Shown here: positions 23,203 through 32,062 of the stretch, piece after piece
Layout: each line of letters opens with the position of its first letter
Numbering within the stretch: position 1 is the first letter of the stretch
Origin: Halobacteriovorax sp.
GTDB lineage: Bacteria > Bdellovibrionota > Bacteriovoracia > Bacteriovoracales > Bacteriovoracaceae
Length of the DNA: 64,000 nt
Direction: 5' to 3'
Assembly: GCA_002720865.1 (NCBI GenBank)
Contig: PBIO01000030.1
Location: 1 to 64,000 of the forward strand
Program-made: the position numbers and the translations under genes
Notes under the pieces: model-generated
Database searches by the model: none
The model's input: the letters and a program-made list of their open reading frames with translations, nothing else
What the model was told of the DNA's origin: nothing

Positions 23203-24135
23203 TTATCTCAAGTTTACGAAATAAGCGTTTCCTGCACCTCTATACTCGTTAATCTTATTTCTAAGAGTACGAATAGAAACACCTAGGATCTTTGCCGCTT
23301 GAGTTCTGTTTTCGCTTGTATGAATAAGAGCCTTCTTAATAAGAAGTTTTTCAGCTTCTTTAAGAGACATAAGTCTAATACCTTCATTATCTTCATCAGT
23401 AATAAGACTAACTGCTTTCTTCTCACCAATTTCTAGATCAGCTTCTGAAAGAGTGTTTCCATCACCATTATTCACAGAATTTTCAAGAACCGCTTTTAGC
23501 TCTTGAACATTATGAGTCCAATAGTGACTTAAAATCTTTTGAAGAGCTGAAGGCTCAACTTGAACATTATTTCCACCTGAAAACTCAGTTAGGAAGTAAC
23601 GAGTTAGCATCTCAAGATCACCTTCACGTTCTCTTAGTGGTGGGATTGTAATCGCGTTATTAGAGACTAGTGTGTAAAGCCCTCTATAGAATCTTCCTGA
23701 TCCTACTAGCTTTGATAGATTCTTCGTCGTTGTTGCAACGATACGAACATCAATATCGTAATCACCTAGTTCATTTAAAATTTTGTGTAGTTTCTTTTGG
23801 AATTCATCCTCAAGCCCATCAATATTAGCAAAGATAACAGTTCCACCGTTGGCCGCTTCTAATACGCCTCTAGTAAAACGCCCTGTCTCGTCATCACGAA
23901 ATCCTAAGATTTTGTTTTCGACATCTTTCGCTTCCATTGAACAGTCAACAACTTCAATTGTTTTACCTGCTCTCGTTGAGCTTTCATGAATAAAATTAGC
24001 TAGAGCTTTTTTTCCAACGCCTACTTCACCAATAATAAGCACTGGAGCTTTAGTAACTGATACATTTCTTGCTACTGCTACTGCCTTTTGAACTTTTGGG
24101 TCCATTCCGAACAATTCAACCTTTACTGTACTCAT
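23203..24135 (-). CDS. degenerate sigma-54-type AAA+ regulator (FlbD/FlgR-like)
   Basis: 310 residues from ATG 24135, chosen because AGGAGG lies four bases upstream; an ATG 15 bases earlier is possible. The protein has an AAA+ domain (residues 8-225) and a Fis-type DNA-binding helix (ENRTQAAKILGVSIRTLRNK, about 274-298), but no receiver domain. Motifs are decayed: Walker A GEVGVGKK (36-43) is near normal, GAFTGA reads GRFTRG (85-90) in a shortened loop, and Walker B reads TVIFANID (99-106) where DE is expected. It therefore may not hydrolyse ATP or contact sigma-54 in the usual way. Its place directly before flgB points to flagellar regulation. Confidence 0.8.
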   Translation of the reverse strand: MSTVKVELFGMDPKVQKAVAVARNVSVTKAPVLIIGEVGVGKKALANFIHESSTRAGKTIEVVDCSMEAKDVENKILGFRDDETGRFTRGVLEAANGGTVIFANIDGLEDEFQKKLHKILNELGDYDIDVRIVATTTKNLSKLVGSGRFYRGLYTLVSNNAITIPPLREREGDLEMLTRYFLTEFSGGNNVQVEPSALQKILSHYWTHNVQELKAVLENSVNNGDGNTLSEADLEIGEKKAVSLITDEDNEGIRLMSLKEAEKLLIKKALIHTSENRTQAAKILGVSIRTLRNKINEYRGAGNAYFVNLR

Positions 24136-24177
24136 TTGACCTCCTGTCATATCCGTCTCTCATCCTGAGAGTTATAC

Positions 24178-26889
24178 CTAAAGGGTTCTTTCTTTTATTT
24201 TTAAAAGCGATAACTCGCTTCTTGCCATCTCCTTAACGTAATCAGAAATCGACTTGTCATCTACGATCTTAGTCAAGATTTCCTTTCCTTCTTCTACCTT
24301 TTCATTCTTTAAAAGAGACACAGCTAGTAAGTAGCTTAGTCTTCCTTTGTATGTTGATTTATCAAATTCCTTAAAGAATCTCTTAATTCGGCCTTCAAGA
24401 ATGATAAAAGACTCTTTAGACTTTTGACCTGCTAAAAGCTCGATATTTAAATAAGCAATTCTCTCTCTAATTTCGAACATGTAACGGTTCTTTGGATTGT
24501 AATACTCAGTATCATTTAAAACTGCTTCCGATACTTTCTTAAACTTATCAATTGCACCAGTTTGATAAAGAGAGTCCGTATAAGCTCTCATCATCTCTGC
24601 AACTTCATATGGGTCAAAGATTGACTTTCCTTTTTCTCTGGTCAAAAAAGTCTCTATATGGATTGGTGCTGTTTTATAGTCTTTCTGATAAAAAGCGATA
24701 ATCCCTTTGTAGTAATTTGTTTTGTTATAGCCTTTCATTAGCTTAGAGAACTCACCCAGGTTCTTTTTCGCCAGTGACCAGTTCTTCAAATTGATATTTT
24801 TAATAAGCTCCATCTCTTTAAGTAGAGCAAGTCCCCATACTTTTATATCTCTGTCGTACCATACTGGAAAAGTTTTTGCTGGGGTTCTACTTAATTTCTT
24901 ATAGTTAATGTAGTGATTATCGAAAGCTTCATAAAGCCCCATTTTCATATACGACTTAGCGACGATAAAATTAAGGTAAGCATCAGCAGCTACCTTGTTA
25001 ACATATCTGTCTTTGTAAATTTCCCAAATCCTAACAAGGTTTGAGTAATCAGACTTTTTAAAATAGTTATCGATTAGCCCGTATACGATCTCTGCCCCGT
25101 CAGCTTCAAAAACTCTTTTCTCGCTTGGTTTAAGGCTAGTAACAGGTATCGCATTTAAGTAACTTAAGGCTTTTGTATAATTTCTATCAACGATAAAAGT
25201 TCTAAGTCTAACTAACCAAAGAAGTTTCTTTAGATTCTTATCAATTAGTTTCTTTTCCTTATCATCTAGCTCTAGAAAAATCCTCTTTTCCATGTCTAGG
25301 TCTGTAGGCTTTCTTTTTCTAATTGAATTCAGTCCAACATACCTAAGTCTTGCCTCATAACTTGTTTTAAAATCCTGAGATCTATCAATCGCATTTTTAT
25401 AAAGCTGAAGAACTTTTGCTTCACTCTTTCCAAGAAGATCATAAGCTAAGGCGATTCTCATACGAGCTTGAGAGCTTTTTGGGTGATAAGAGTGCTGGGA
25501 GATGAAGTTATCGAATAATCTAACAGCTACCGGATAGTTAGCTTCTCTAAAGTAAGACTCAGCTACATTGAAGAGAAGAACCGGGTTTACTGGTTTTGTT
25601 AGTCCAGATTTAACTTTATTATATTCTTTTAATACTTCTTCTATTTGTCCCAACTTGAAAAGAGCATAAATTTTGTATCCAACCATCGTTTGTGCTGGAA
25701 GCAGTTTCTTTATAGTCTTCTCTTTTAGGATTTCTCTGATTTTTTCGATTTGATTTAGATGAGTTAGATTAAAAAGAATTGCTTCTGCGGCTTTATTACT
25801 TTCTTCATAGTCAAAGTTCTGTTTTGATTCAACATAAAGCTTCTTAGAGAATTCTAAAGAATTAATATTGTCCTTAGCATCCATATAGTATTGAAGAAGG
25901 TATTTATAAATCCCCTTCTTCATATCGTAATTCTTAGTTCTTGCGGCAATATTGGTAAACATTGATACGGCCATCTTTACTGGCTGCATATTATCTTTAC
26001 CAAAGTTTGTTCTTAAAATAGCATTGGCCTTTAAATACTCATTAAAGTTAACAGCAGTATCTTCTCCATATTTCTCGTGAAAGAGCTTAATTGACTTATA
26101 CATTAAGCCCCATTTCTTCTTTCTATAAAGATTAATATTTAGCTGAAGGTGGGCTTCTTGTTCCCCTTTATCAAAAGCTCTATTTTTAATCGGATAAAAA
26201 TACTCTGGCGTCTTTCTATCCAGGTTAAGGTAAGGCTTCATCGTTGGCTTAAGAGCCTCATAATCCCAAACAAAGGCAGCACCGTATCTAAAATCTCTAT
26301 AAGGCTCAAGTTTCTTTACTACTTTTCTAGGCCCCTGCTTTTTAGTGGCTCTTTTCTTTCTTGGTTTTTTTGTAAATGTTATCTTATTAGACTTTTTACC
26401 AACAGGTGCTACTACTCCAACTTCCTGAGAATCTTTTTTAGCTTTCTCAATATCACTAATTTTCTTTTGAACAGCAGCATTGGCAGCATTTACTGAGTCT
26501 GCATCTCTCCAGAAGTCGACGACATATTTCTTTTCTCTATCTCTATAGAAGTTAAAAAGTTCAACATCCGGTGATGAAAGTTTTATCTCAATACTTTCAA
26601 TATTATTATTTTTTGCTGAAGGTTCATTATAAGAAATTGACTTAAAATATTTTGTAACTGGCTTTAATGGAAGTAATTCTTTTTTTAGATTATTAAGAAC
26701 GCCTGTATTAAGAGATTTAATAAAAACAGATGTTCCTCTTTTTTCAATTACGACCATATCTCTTTGAACAAAAAGGTGAAGACGATAATGTGTTTTCGTA
26801 ACATTCTGCTGAACTAGTTCAGCAAAAACTTCCCCAGCGGCAAAGATGGCCACAAGCAAAGTCAAAAATTTGAAAACTCTTTTGATCAT
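24178..26889 (-). CDS. large exported TPR protein at the head of the flagellar operon
   Basis: 903 residues. A signal peptide (VFKFLTLLVAIFAAGEVFA, cleavage about residue 23) is followed by a beta-rich N-terminal domain with RGTSVFIKSLNTGVLNNLKK and KYVVDFWRDAD that resembles an AMIN-type module, a basic linker (about 165-190, KKPRKKRATKKQGPRK), and then about 650 residues of degenerate TPR helices (for instance LFNVAESYFREANYPVAVRL, SYHPKSSQARMRIALAYDL). It is probably periplasmic or outer-membrane associated and binds other proteins or murein. It precedes the AAA+ regulator by 42 bases. Similar long TPR proteins accompany flagellar genes in Bdellovibrio relatives as I recall, but the role is not established. 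Confidence 0.7.
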   Translation of the reverse strand: MIKRVFKFLTLLVAIFAAGEVFAELVQQNVTKTHYRLHLFVQRDMVVIEKRGTSVFIKSLNTGVLNNLKKELLPLKPVTKYFKSISYNEPSAKNNNIESIEIKLSSPDVELFNFYRDREKKYVVDFWRDADSVNAANAAVQKKISDIEKAKKDSQEVGVVAPVGKKSNKITFTKKPRKKRATKKQGPRKVVKKLEPYRDFRYGAAFVWDYEALKPTMKPYLNLDRKTPEYFYPIKNRAFDKGEQEAHLQLNINLYRKKKWGLMYKSIKLFHEKYGEDTAVNFNEYLKANAILRTNFGKDNMQPVKMAVSMFTNIAARTKNYDMKKGIYKYLLQYYMDAKDNINSLEFSKKLYVESKQNFDYEESNKAAEAILFNLTHLNQIEKIREILKEKTIKKLLPAQTMVGYKIYALFKLGQIEEVLKEYNKVKSGLTKPVNPVLLFNVAESYFREANYPVAVRLFDNFISQHSYHPKSSQARMRIALAYDLLGKSEAKVLQLYKNAIDRSQDFKTSYEARLRYVGLNSIRKRKPTDLDMEKRIFLELDDKEKKLIDKNLKKLLWLVRLRTFIVDRNYTKALSYLNAIPVTSLKPSEKRVFEADGAEIVYGLIDNYFKKSDYSNLVRIWEIYKDRYVNKVAADAYLNFIVAKSYMKMGLYEAFDNHYINYKKLSRTPAKTFPVWYDRDIKVWGLALLKEMELIKNINLKNWSLAKKNLGEFSKLMKGYNKTNYYKGIIAFYQKDYKTAPIHIETFLTREKGKSIFDPYEVAEMMRAYTDSLYQTGAIDKFKKVSEAVLNDTEYYNPKNRYMFEIRERIAYLNIELLAGQKSKESFIILEGRIKRFFKEFDKSTYKGRLSYLLAVSLLKNEKVEEGKEILTKIVDDKSISDYVKEMARSELSLLKIKERTL

Positions 26890-27149
26890 AGAACCGAAAC
26901 TTCCTGTTTCATTTTATTGTTACTTTTTCTGCGCAAAGGCTTCAAAGCATCGACAATCCCGTTCTTCCTGAACAGCTCGTCTAGGTAAAGTGTATCAATT
27001 TTTGGGGTAATTTACAGGAAAATTTTTCTCGGCGGACATTTTTTCCTAGTGATTTTTTGACACCACCATAGGACCAACTAATTACGGCTTCTTAGGTTGT
27101 CTAAAAACCTAACACCCTAGTCGGACTCAATAGTATTTAATTGATTAAT
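26890..27149. other. 260-base gap between the response regulator and the flagellar operon
   Basis: No gene. It holds two inverted repeats: AGGAAAA (27016-27022) with TTTTCCT (27041-27047), and TTAGGTT (27092-27098) with AACCTAA (27106-27112). The second could be the 3' hairpin of the response regulator gene, but no T-run follows it on the minus strand. The promoter of the TPR/flagellar operon must lie here; I cannot pick a convincing -35/-10 or -24/-12 pair. Confidence 0.5.
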
Positions 27150-28703
27150 TTAATGGGTGACGTAGAGAAGTCCCTTTTTCTTCATCTTTTCGATGAGAGT
27201 GGTCCTATTCATGGTCAAAAGCTTCGAAGCCTGATTCTTATTCCCACCAGTCATCTCAAGGGCCTGAGAGATTAGGGAGTCTTCAATATCAGATAGTGTC
27301 TTCTTTAGATCTAGGCCTTCGTTCGTAAGCTGAATAATGCTATCGTATTTTTGAACATAGGTTGGGTTATTTTGAAGTATCTTTATAGGTAGATCATTTG
27401 GCTTAATTAATGAACCACCTCTTAAGATAACAAGCCTTTCGATAAGGTTCTCTAGTTCCCTAACGTTTCCTGGCCAGTCATAGCCCATGAGCATCTCAAG
27501 TGCTTCATCATCAAATTCTATTGAATTTCTTCCATCGGCACTTACAAATCTTTGCAGGAAATAGCTTATTAAAAGAGGAATATCTTCTCTTCTTTCACAT
27601 AGGGAAGGTACCTTAATTGGAATTACATTTAGACGGTAAAAAAGATCTTCTCTCATATCCCCGTCTTTTACTGCTTTTTCTAAATCCCTGTGAGTCGCCG
27701 TGATAATACGAACATTCACAGGAAGGGTTTTAGTTCCGCCTACAGGCTCAATCTCTCTATTCTGAAGTACTCTTAAGAGTTTAACCTGAAGAAGAAGAGG
27801 CATATCCCCGATTTCGTCGAGAAATATAGATCCTTTATCTGCTAACTCAAATCGTCCCTTTCTATCACTAATAGCGCCAGTAAAAGCACCCTTAACATGT
27901 CCAAACAGCTCACTTTCAAGTAGCTCTGAAGGGATTGCCCCACAGTTAACTGAAATCATGTCACATGCTTGCCTAGGAGATAAGGTATGGAGAGCTTTAG
28001 AAACAAGTTCCTTACCAGTCCCTGAAGGTCCATTGATAAGAACTGTCGAATCAGAGTTAGCGACTTTTTTAATTCTCTCAAAGACTTGTTTCATTTGAGG
28101 GCTTCTACCAATCATTCCACAAAAGATATCTTCTTCCTTAGGTGGTTCGATCTTAAATTTCTTAAAGATCGGATTGTCTTTTTTAGCAGCATCAGACTTA
28201 ACAATATTTTGTAGATGAATATCTTCATAACCATAACGAGATAGAGCCTTTAGAACTAAGTCTGCAAGAACATCCATTTCAAATGGTTTAGTTAAATAAT
28301 GAAAGACACCTTTTTTAGTGGCATTAATAGCAGTTTCTATTGAGGCAAATCCAGTCATCACAATGGAGACAAAGGAATGTCCTTTTTCTTTTAGAAGATC
28401 TACAAGAAGGAGACCGTCTGCACTTCCTTCATCAAATGAGATATCGCTAACTAAGCAAAAGGGTTTTTGATTTTCAATTCCTTCCGCATCTAGCTTTAAA
28501 TCTAAGGCCTGAATACATTCACTTGGATTCGGGAAGTAATGAACAACTAGACCTAGCTTCTTTTGAAGAAAGGTACGAAGTGCCTTTGCAAAGATCTTAT
28601 CGTCCTCAACCAAATAAATATCTGGCGGAGTACTTACGGCCTGCTTATTAGAGGCAGGCTTATCTTGGTCAAAAGCTGTATGTAGAAAATGAAAATCGTT
28701 CAT
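27150..28703 (-). CDS. NtrC-family sigma-54 response regulator
   Basis: 517 residues in three intact domains. Receiver (27-155): acidic pair E33-D34-D35, phospho-acceptor D87 in LVSDISF, T117 and K139 in YLTKPF. AAA+ (193-430): Walker A GPSGTGKE (225-232), GAFTGA (272-277) and Walker B D296-E297 in FLDEIGDM. Fis-type helix-turn-helix at the end ([20 protein letters not shown]). It should activate sigma-54 promoters when phosphorylated. No histidine kinase gene is adjacent. Standing upstream of the flagellar operon, it may be the active partner of the degenerate regulator, but this is inference. Confidence 0.92.
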   Translation of the reverse strand: MNDFHFLHTAFDQDKPASNKQAVSTPPDIYLVEDDKIFAKALRTFLQKKLGLVVHYFPNPSECIQALDLKLDAEGIENQKPFCLVSDISFDEGSADGLLLVDLLKEKGHSFVSIVMTGFASIETAINATKKGVFHYLTKPFEMDVLADLVLKALSRYGYEDIHLQNIVKSDAAKKDNPIFKKFKIEPPKEEDIFCGMIGRSPQMKQVFERIKKVANSDSTVLINGPSGTGKELVSKALHTLSPRQACDMISVNCGAIPSELLESELFGHVKGAFTGAISDRKGRFELADKGSIFLDEIGDMPLLLQVKLLRVLQNREIEPVGGTKTLPVNVRIITATHRDLEKAVKDGDMREDLFYRLNVIPIKVPSLCERREDIPLLISYFLQRFVSADGRNSIEFDDEALEMLMGYDWPGNVRELENLIERLVILRGGSLIKPNDLPIKILQNNPTYVQKYDSIIQLTNEGLDLKKTLSDIEDSLISQALEMTGGNKNQASKLLTMNRTTLIEKMKKKGLLYVTH

Positions 28704-28734
28704 TGAATCCCCAGGCTATTTATCAGCCACAAAA

Positions 28735-28764
28735 ATCCTACCAATGGAAAGCAACCAGTGTCAA
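28735..28764 (-). promoter_or_regulatory. sigma-70-type promoter of the response regulator gene
   Basis: TTGACA (28764-28759, consensus), an 18-base spacer and TAGGAT (28740-28735) on the minus strand, about 30 bases before the ATG. A GGGGA ribosome site follows. Confidence 0.5.
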
Positions 28765-28818
28765 TTTCTTGTCACTAACATTCTCTAGCTTGGCGTTATT
28801 TTGATTAATTTCAATGAC

Positions 28819-29058
28819 TTAATTCATGATTGCGTGAATAGCTTCCCGGAAATAATAGACTGCTTGACGCGGGCTTCCGGCCCATATGTAGTAAATCAGA
28901 GCAATCGATGAGATTCCAATTAGGCCCCCACATAGGACCACTACAGCGCGGCTCTCTTTAAGCCACCACACATAAGCAAATCGACCTGCTATCATTATAG
29001 TAGGAACGGCCCACCAAGGCGTATAGCGCAAAGCAAAATAAATAGTGTCCATTATCAT
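28819..29058 (-). CDS. small two-TM membrane protein, function unknown
   Basis: 79 residues with two hydrophobic segments (about 12-30, WWAVPTIMIAGRFAYVWWL, and 38-60, VVVLCGGLIGISSIALIYYI). The sequence is rich in Trp and Tyr and has a short tail (RQAVYYFREAIHAIMN). There is no ribosome-binding site; an extended -10 box ends six bases before the first ATG, so the mRNA is likely leaderless. A second ATG two codons later is possible. No family recognised. Confidence 0.6.
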   Translation of the reverse strand: MIMDTIYFALRYTPWWAVPTIMIAGRFAYVWWLKESRAVVVLCGGLIGISSIALIYYIWAGSPRQAVYYFREAIHAIMN

Positions 29059-29064
29059 TTGTAA

Positions 29065-29073
29065 ATTATAGCA
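29065..29073 (-). promoter_or_regulatory. extended -10 promoter giving a leaderless mRNA
   Basis: TGCTATAAT on the minus strand (29073-29065) is a perfect TGnTATAAT. It begins right after the T-run of the metK terminator and ends six bases before ATG 29058. No -35 match is visible, as expected for an extended -10 promoter. Confidence 0.65.
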
Positions 29074-29074
29074 G

Positions 29075-29097
29075 AAAAAAGGGCCCGTATGGGCCCT
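29075..29097 (-). terminator. Rho-independent terminator of metK
   Basis: On the minus strand AGGGCCC-ATAC-GGGCCCT is followed directly by a run of six T (29080-29075), seven bases after the metK stop. It is the clearest intrinsic terminator in the window. Confidence 0.92.
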
Positions 29098-29103
29098 CGC
29101 TTA

Positions 29104-30255
29104 CTAGAAATGTGATTTTAACTGATCCATCATATCTAATTTTTCCCAAGGGAAGTCACGTCCGAAGTGACCATAAGATGATGTTGGATTATAGATTGGC
29201 TTAAGAAGATCTAATCTTTCAATTAGTCCCTTAGGTCTCATATCAAATACTTCATTGATTGCTTTATTAATTTTTGCAACATCAACAGTCTCTGTACCAA
29301 AAGTATCAACTAGAAGTGACATTGGCTCTGCAACACCAATTGCATAAGCAACTTGAACAAGAGCTCTTTCAGCTAGACCAGCGGCTACGATATGCTTAGC
29401 AATATGTCTTGTAGCATAGGCTGCTGAACGGTCAACTTTTGAAGGATCTTTTCCAGAGAAAGCACCACCACCGTGAGCTCCATGTCCACCATAAGTATCA
29501 ACGATAATCTTACGACCCGTAAGACCACAGTCACCCATAGGACCACCGATAACAAATTTACCAGTTGGGTTGATGAAAAATTTTGTATCGTTATCAATTA
29601 GGTTTGCTGGAACAATTTTATTAATAACTTCTTCTCTGATTCCCTCTTGAACTTGCTTAAGAGTCATTTCCTCAGCGTGCTGAGTTGAAACGACGATGGC
29701 ATCTAGGCGAGATACTTTTCCATCTACGTACTGAGCGCTTACTTGTGTTTTACCATCAGCTCTTAGCAGAGGAAGAGTTCCATTCTTACGAACTTCAGAT
29801 AGCTTGGCAGCAAGCTTATGAGAAAGATCAATAGTAAGAGGCATAAAGCTATCAGTTTCATTGACGGCATAACCAAACATTAGACCTTGGTCACCAGCTC
29901 CTTGCTCAGAGTATGAACCTTCACCTTCGTTAACACCTTGGGCGATATCAGGAGATTGCTTATCAAGGGCAACCATTACAGAACAAGTATTACAGTCAAA
30001 ACCTTTATCGCTATGATCGTAACCGATATCCTTAATTTTATTTCTTACGATTTCTTGGAAATCGACTTGTGCTTTAGTTGTGATCTCACCAGCTAGAACT
30101 ACAAGACCAGTTGTGATCATTGTTTCACAAGCAACTCTTGATTTAGGGTCTTGGGCAAGCATAGCATCTAGAACAGAATCAGAGATTCCGTCGGCCATTT
30201 TATCAGGGTGACCTTCGGTCACAGACTCAGAAGTAAATACATAATCTTTTAACAT
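29104..30255 (-). CDS. metK: S-adenosylmethionine synthase MetK
   Basis: 383 residues, normal length. Signatures: [20 protein letters not shown] near the start, the hexapeptide GAGDQG (in [15 protein letters not shown]) and the nonapeptide-type [16 protein letters not shown] near residues 260-275. It makes S-adenosylmethionine from methionine and ATP in the cytoplasm. The gene has its own promoter and terminator, so it is a single-gene unit. A repeat-rich leader without an obvious SAM riboswitch precedes it. Confidence 0.98.
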   Translation of the reverse strand: MLKDYVFTSESVTEGHPDKMADGISDSVLDAMLAQDPKSRVACETMITTGLVVLAGEITTKAQVDFQEIVRNKIKDIGYDHSDKGFDCNTCSVMVALDKQSPDIAQGVNEGEGSYSEQGAGDQGLMFGYAVNETDSFMPLTIDLSHKLAAKLSEVRKNGTLPLLRADGKTQVSAQYVDGKVSRLDAIVVSTQHAEEMTLKQVQEGIREEVINKIVPANLIDNDTKFFINPTGKFVIGGPMGDCGLTGRKIIVDTYGGHGAHGGGAFSGKDPSKVDRSAAYATRHIAKHIVAAGLAERALVQVAYAIGVAEPMSLLVDTFGTETVDVAKINKAINEVFDMRPKGLIERLDLLKPIYNPTSSYGHFGRDFPWEKLDMMDQLKSHF

Positions 30256-30283
30256 GTTAAGCTCCGTTATTCGCTAAGCGTCA

Positions 30284-30308
30284 GTACATTAGAGTACATT
30301 TTTTGTAC
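30284..30308. repeat. GTACATT repeats in the metK leader
   Basis: AGTACATT occurs twice (30283-30290, 30293-30300), and the second copy forms the inverted repeat GTACA-TTTTT-TGTAC ending at 30308. The cluster lies between the predicted -10 and the metK start and could be an operator. Confidence 0.5.
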
Positions 30309-30313
30309 GGGGA

Positions 30314-30342
30314 ACTATACATAGATTAACTTGAGTAAACAA
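30314..30342 (-). promoter_or_regulatory. promoter of metK
   Basis: TTGTTT (30342-30337), a 17-base spacer and TATAGT (30319-30314) on the minus strand. The -35 is weak and the -10 matches five of six. Confidence 0.45.
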
Positions 30343-30346
30343 TGGT

Positions 30347-32062
30347 TTAAGGGCGTTTTATGACTTTCTTAAAATATGTAAAATAATGGGGGTTTCTATA
30401 TTTATAAAACCTTTTATTCTTCGGGTCATAGACATAGGATTTTTCCTTAATTTCCAAGACCTTATATAAATGCCCCTCTTCACTCTCGAACTGATAGAAG
30501 AACTGGTAGGAATTTTTATGTAATGCCCTTTTTAAGTGTGCATCATTTTTAATCCTGTTCCCCACTCTCTCCGGCAAAGGCTCAAAGTCATCCCATAGAC
30601 TTCGCATGTCAATTCTTCCTAGCATTGCAGCTCGGCTAAAATACCTTACAGCATTAAATTTAGGATTTGGATTTCTGAGTAGTTTCATGGCCAAAAAGAG
30701 ATTTTGCTTTCTAAGAATTTTTCCATACCTAGTTTGTTCGGGACAAAAAATTCTAAGGCTTCCACCAATGAAAAAATAGGTAAAACTAAACTCGCCTTCT
30801 TTAAATAATAAATTTAACCAAGGGTATTTAACTAGGGGTTTGCCATCACTTCTAAGATTAACATAATCATAAAATGGCTCTGAAGAATCAATTTGATTAT
30901 ACTCTTTTAAAAAGCGCCGATTTATCACCACTTGGGTAACATCTTTTCTTTCTAGAGCGTCCTTCCCATCAATGGCGCCAACTTCATTATAAAGAATCGT
31001 CTCGATAGAAAACAGGGCTCGGTTTAATTCGCTCTCTTTCATCCAAAATTTAAAAGACTCCGCTTCTTTTTCTAAGACATATTTCTTTAAGGCATATCGA
31101 CCAGAAACTCTTTCTTTAACTAAATCATCTGCTGTTAATTTTTTATTTCCCTCTAATACTATATTGTTTCTTAGTCTTTTATAAAATTCGAGATTACGTG
31201 TGGTCCTCTTCTCCCACTCACCAAATCTTTTTAACTGATACCTTTTTCCCTTTTTTAAGATTCTCTCTAATCCTGAAAAAGCCGAATTTAAATCATATCT
31301 TAAGTTCTCTTCAATCAAGTCAGAATTTATAGAGAACTCTCTAATAATATTATCTAAGTTTGCCCTTAGAAATTTATCACTTTTACTTCTATCGGGATTT
31401 AGAGCTCCATCTTGAACTATCTTTCGATAAAAATATATTTCATTAGATCTCTTCCTTTCTTCATCCGTTCTTTTTTCTTTCACCAGATCATAAGTTTCTC
31501 TTAACTCCACATGATCAACAGGAAATCGATAGCTAACGAGAAATTCTATTCTTTCGAGGAACTGCCTAAAACGTACTTTAAATTTAATTAGTGAATATTT
31601 CGATTTATTTAAAACACTTCGCTTTTTATTCTTAGACTCTGATTCGTAATATTCTTGTTTATAATCTACAAGCTCATGATAACTTTTCTCAAGAGCCTCT
31701 AACTCCTTTAAGTAGGACTTAAAGTTTTTTGTTTTTTCCACATTTTTCTTTACCGAACTAATCCAAGAAACTTTTCTCTCTAGCTCAGGAATGAATCGAT
31801 TAATAGTAAGCCGGTCTAATTTATCATTGGATAGCATTGGGATATAATGTCCATCCCCCCTAAACTTACTGTATAAGTTCCAATATTTTTGTTCTGTTCC
31901 AGGTGTACATAGCTCTTTAAAAAAGACTTTATGCTTTTTGAGGTACTCATCGATAATTTTATTATCGCGTCCTTTTATTTTAAGTACAGGGGCGGGTTTT
32001 CCAAATGCACTTGAAAGCAGTATGCAAAAAACAAGAAAGCTATTTTGTAAGATTTTTAACAA
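30347..32062 (-). CDS. predicted exported protein, function unknown (571 aa)
   Basis: TTG at 32062, inside the end of mpl (23-base overlap), is the only start that keeps the signal peptide (LKILQNSFLVFCILLSSAFG, cleavage near residue 22). The mature protein is very rich in Lys, Arg, Glu, Phe and Tyr and mostly helical in its first 330 residues; the last part (KEGEFSFTYFFIGGSLRIFCPE) is more beta-like. Nothing matches a family I know. The overlap indicates translation coupled to mpl, so a link to envelope or murein metabolism is plausible, but there is no direct evidence. Confidence 0.6.
   Translation of the reverse strand: MLKILQNSFLVFCILLSSAFGKPAPVLKIKGRDNKIIDEYLKKHKVFFKELCTPGTEQKYWNLYSKFRGDGHYIPMLSNDKLDRLTINRFIPELERKVSWISSVKKNVEKTKNFKSYLKELEALEKSYHELVDYKQEYYESESKNKKRSVLNKSKYSLIKFKVRFRQFLERIEFLVSYRFPVDHVELRETYDLVKEKRTDEERKRSNEIYFYRKIVQDGALNPDRSKSDKFLRANLDNIIREFSINSDLIEENLRYDLNSAFSGLERILKKGKRYQLKRFGEWEKRTTRNLEFYKRLRNNIVLEGNKKLTADDLVKERVSGRYALKKYVLEKEAESFKFWMKESELNRALFSIETILYNEVGAIDGKDALERKDVTQVVINRRFLKEYNQIDSSEPFYDYVNLRSDGKPLVKYPWLNLLFKEGEFSFTYFFIGGSLRIFCPEQTRYGKILRKQNLFLAMKLLRNPNPKFNAVRYFSRAAMLGRIDMRSLWDDFEPLPERVGNRIKNDAHLKRALHKNSYQFFYQFESEEGHLYKVLEIKEKSYVYDPKNKRFYKYRNPHYFTYFKKVIKRP

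Noticed and set aside
26149-26496. 115-codon plus-strand frame inside the TPR gene
   Set aside because: Antisense to a Lys-rich coding stretch; no homology pattern seen.
30256-30346. SAM riboswitch before metK
   Set aside because: The leader after the predicted start is only about 50 bases, and I see no multi-stem SAM-I-type layout; only short repeats.
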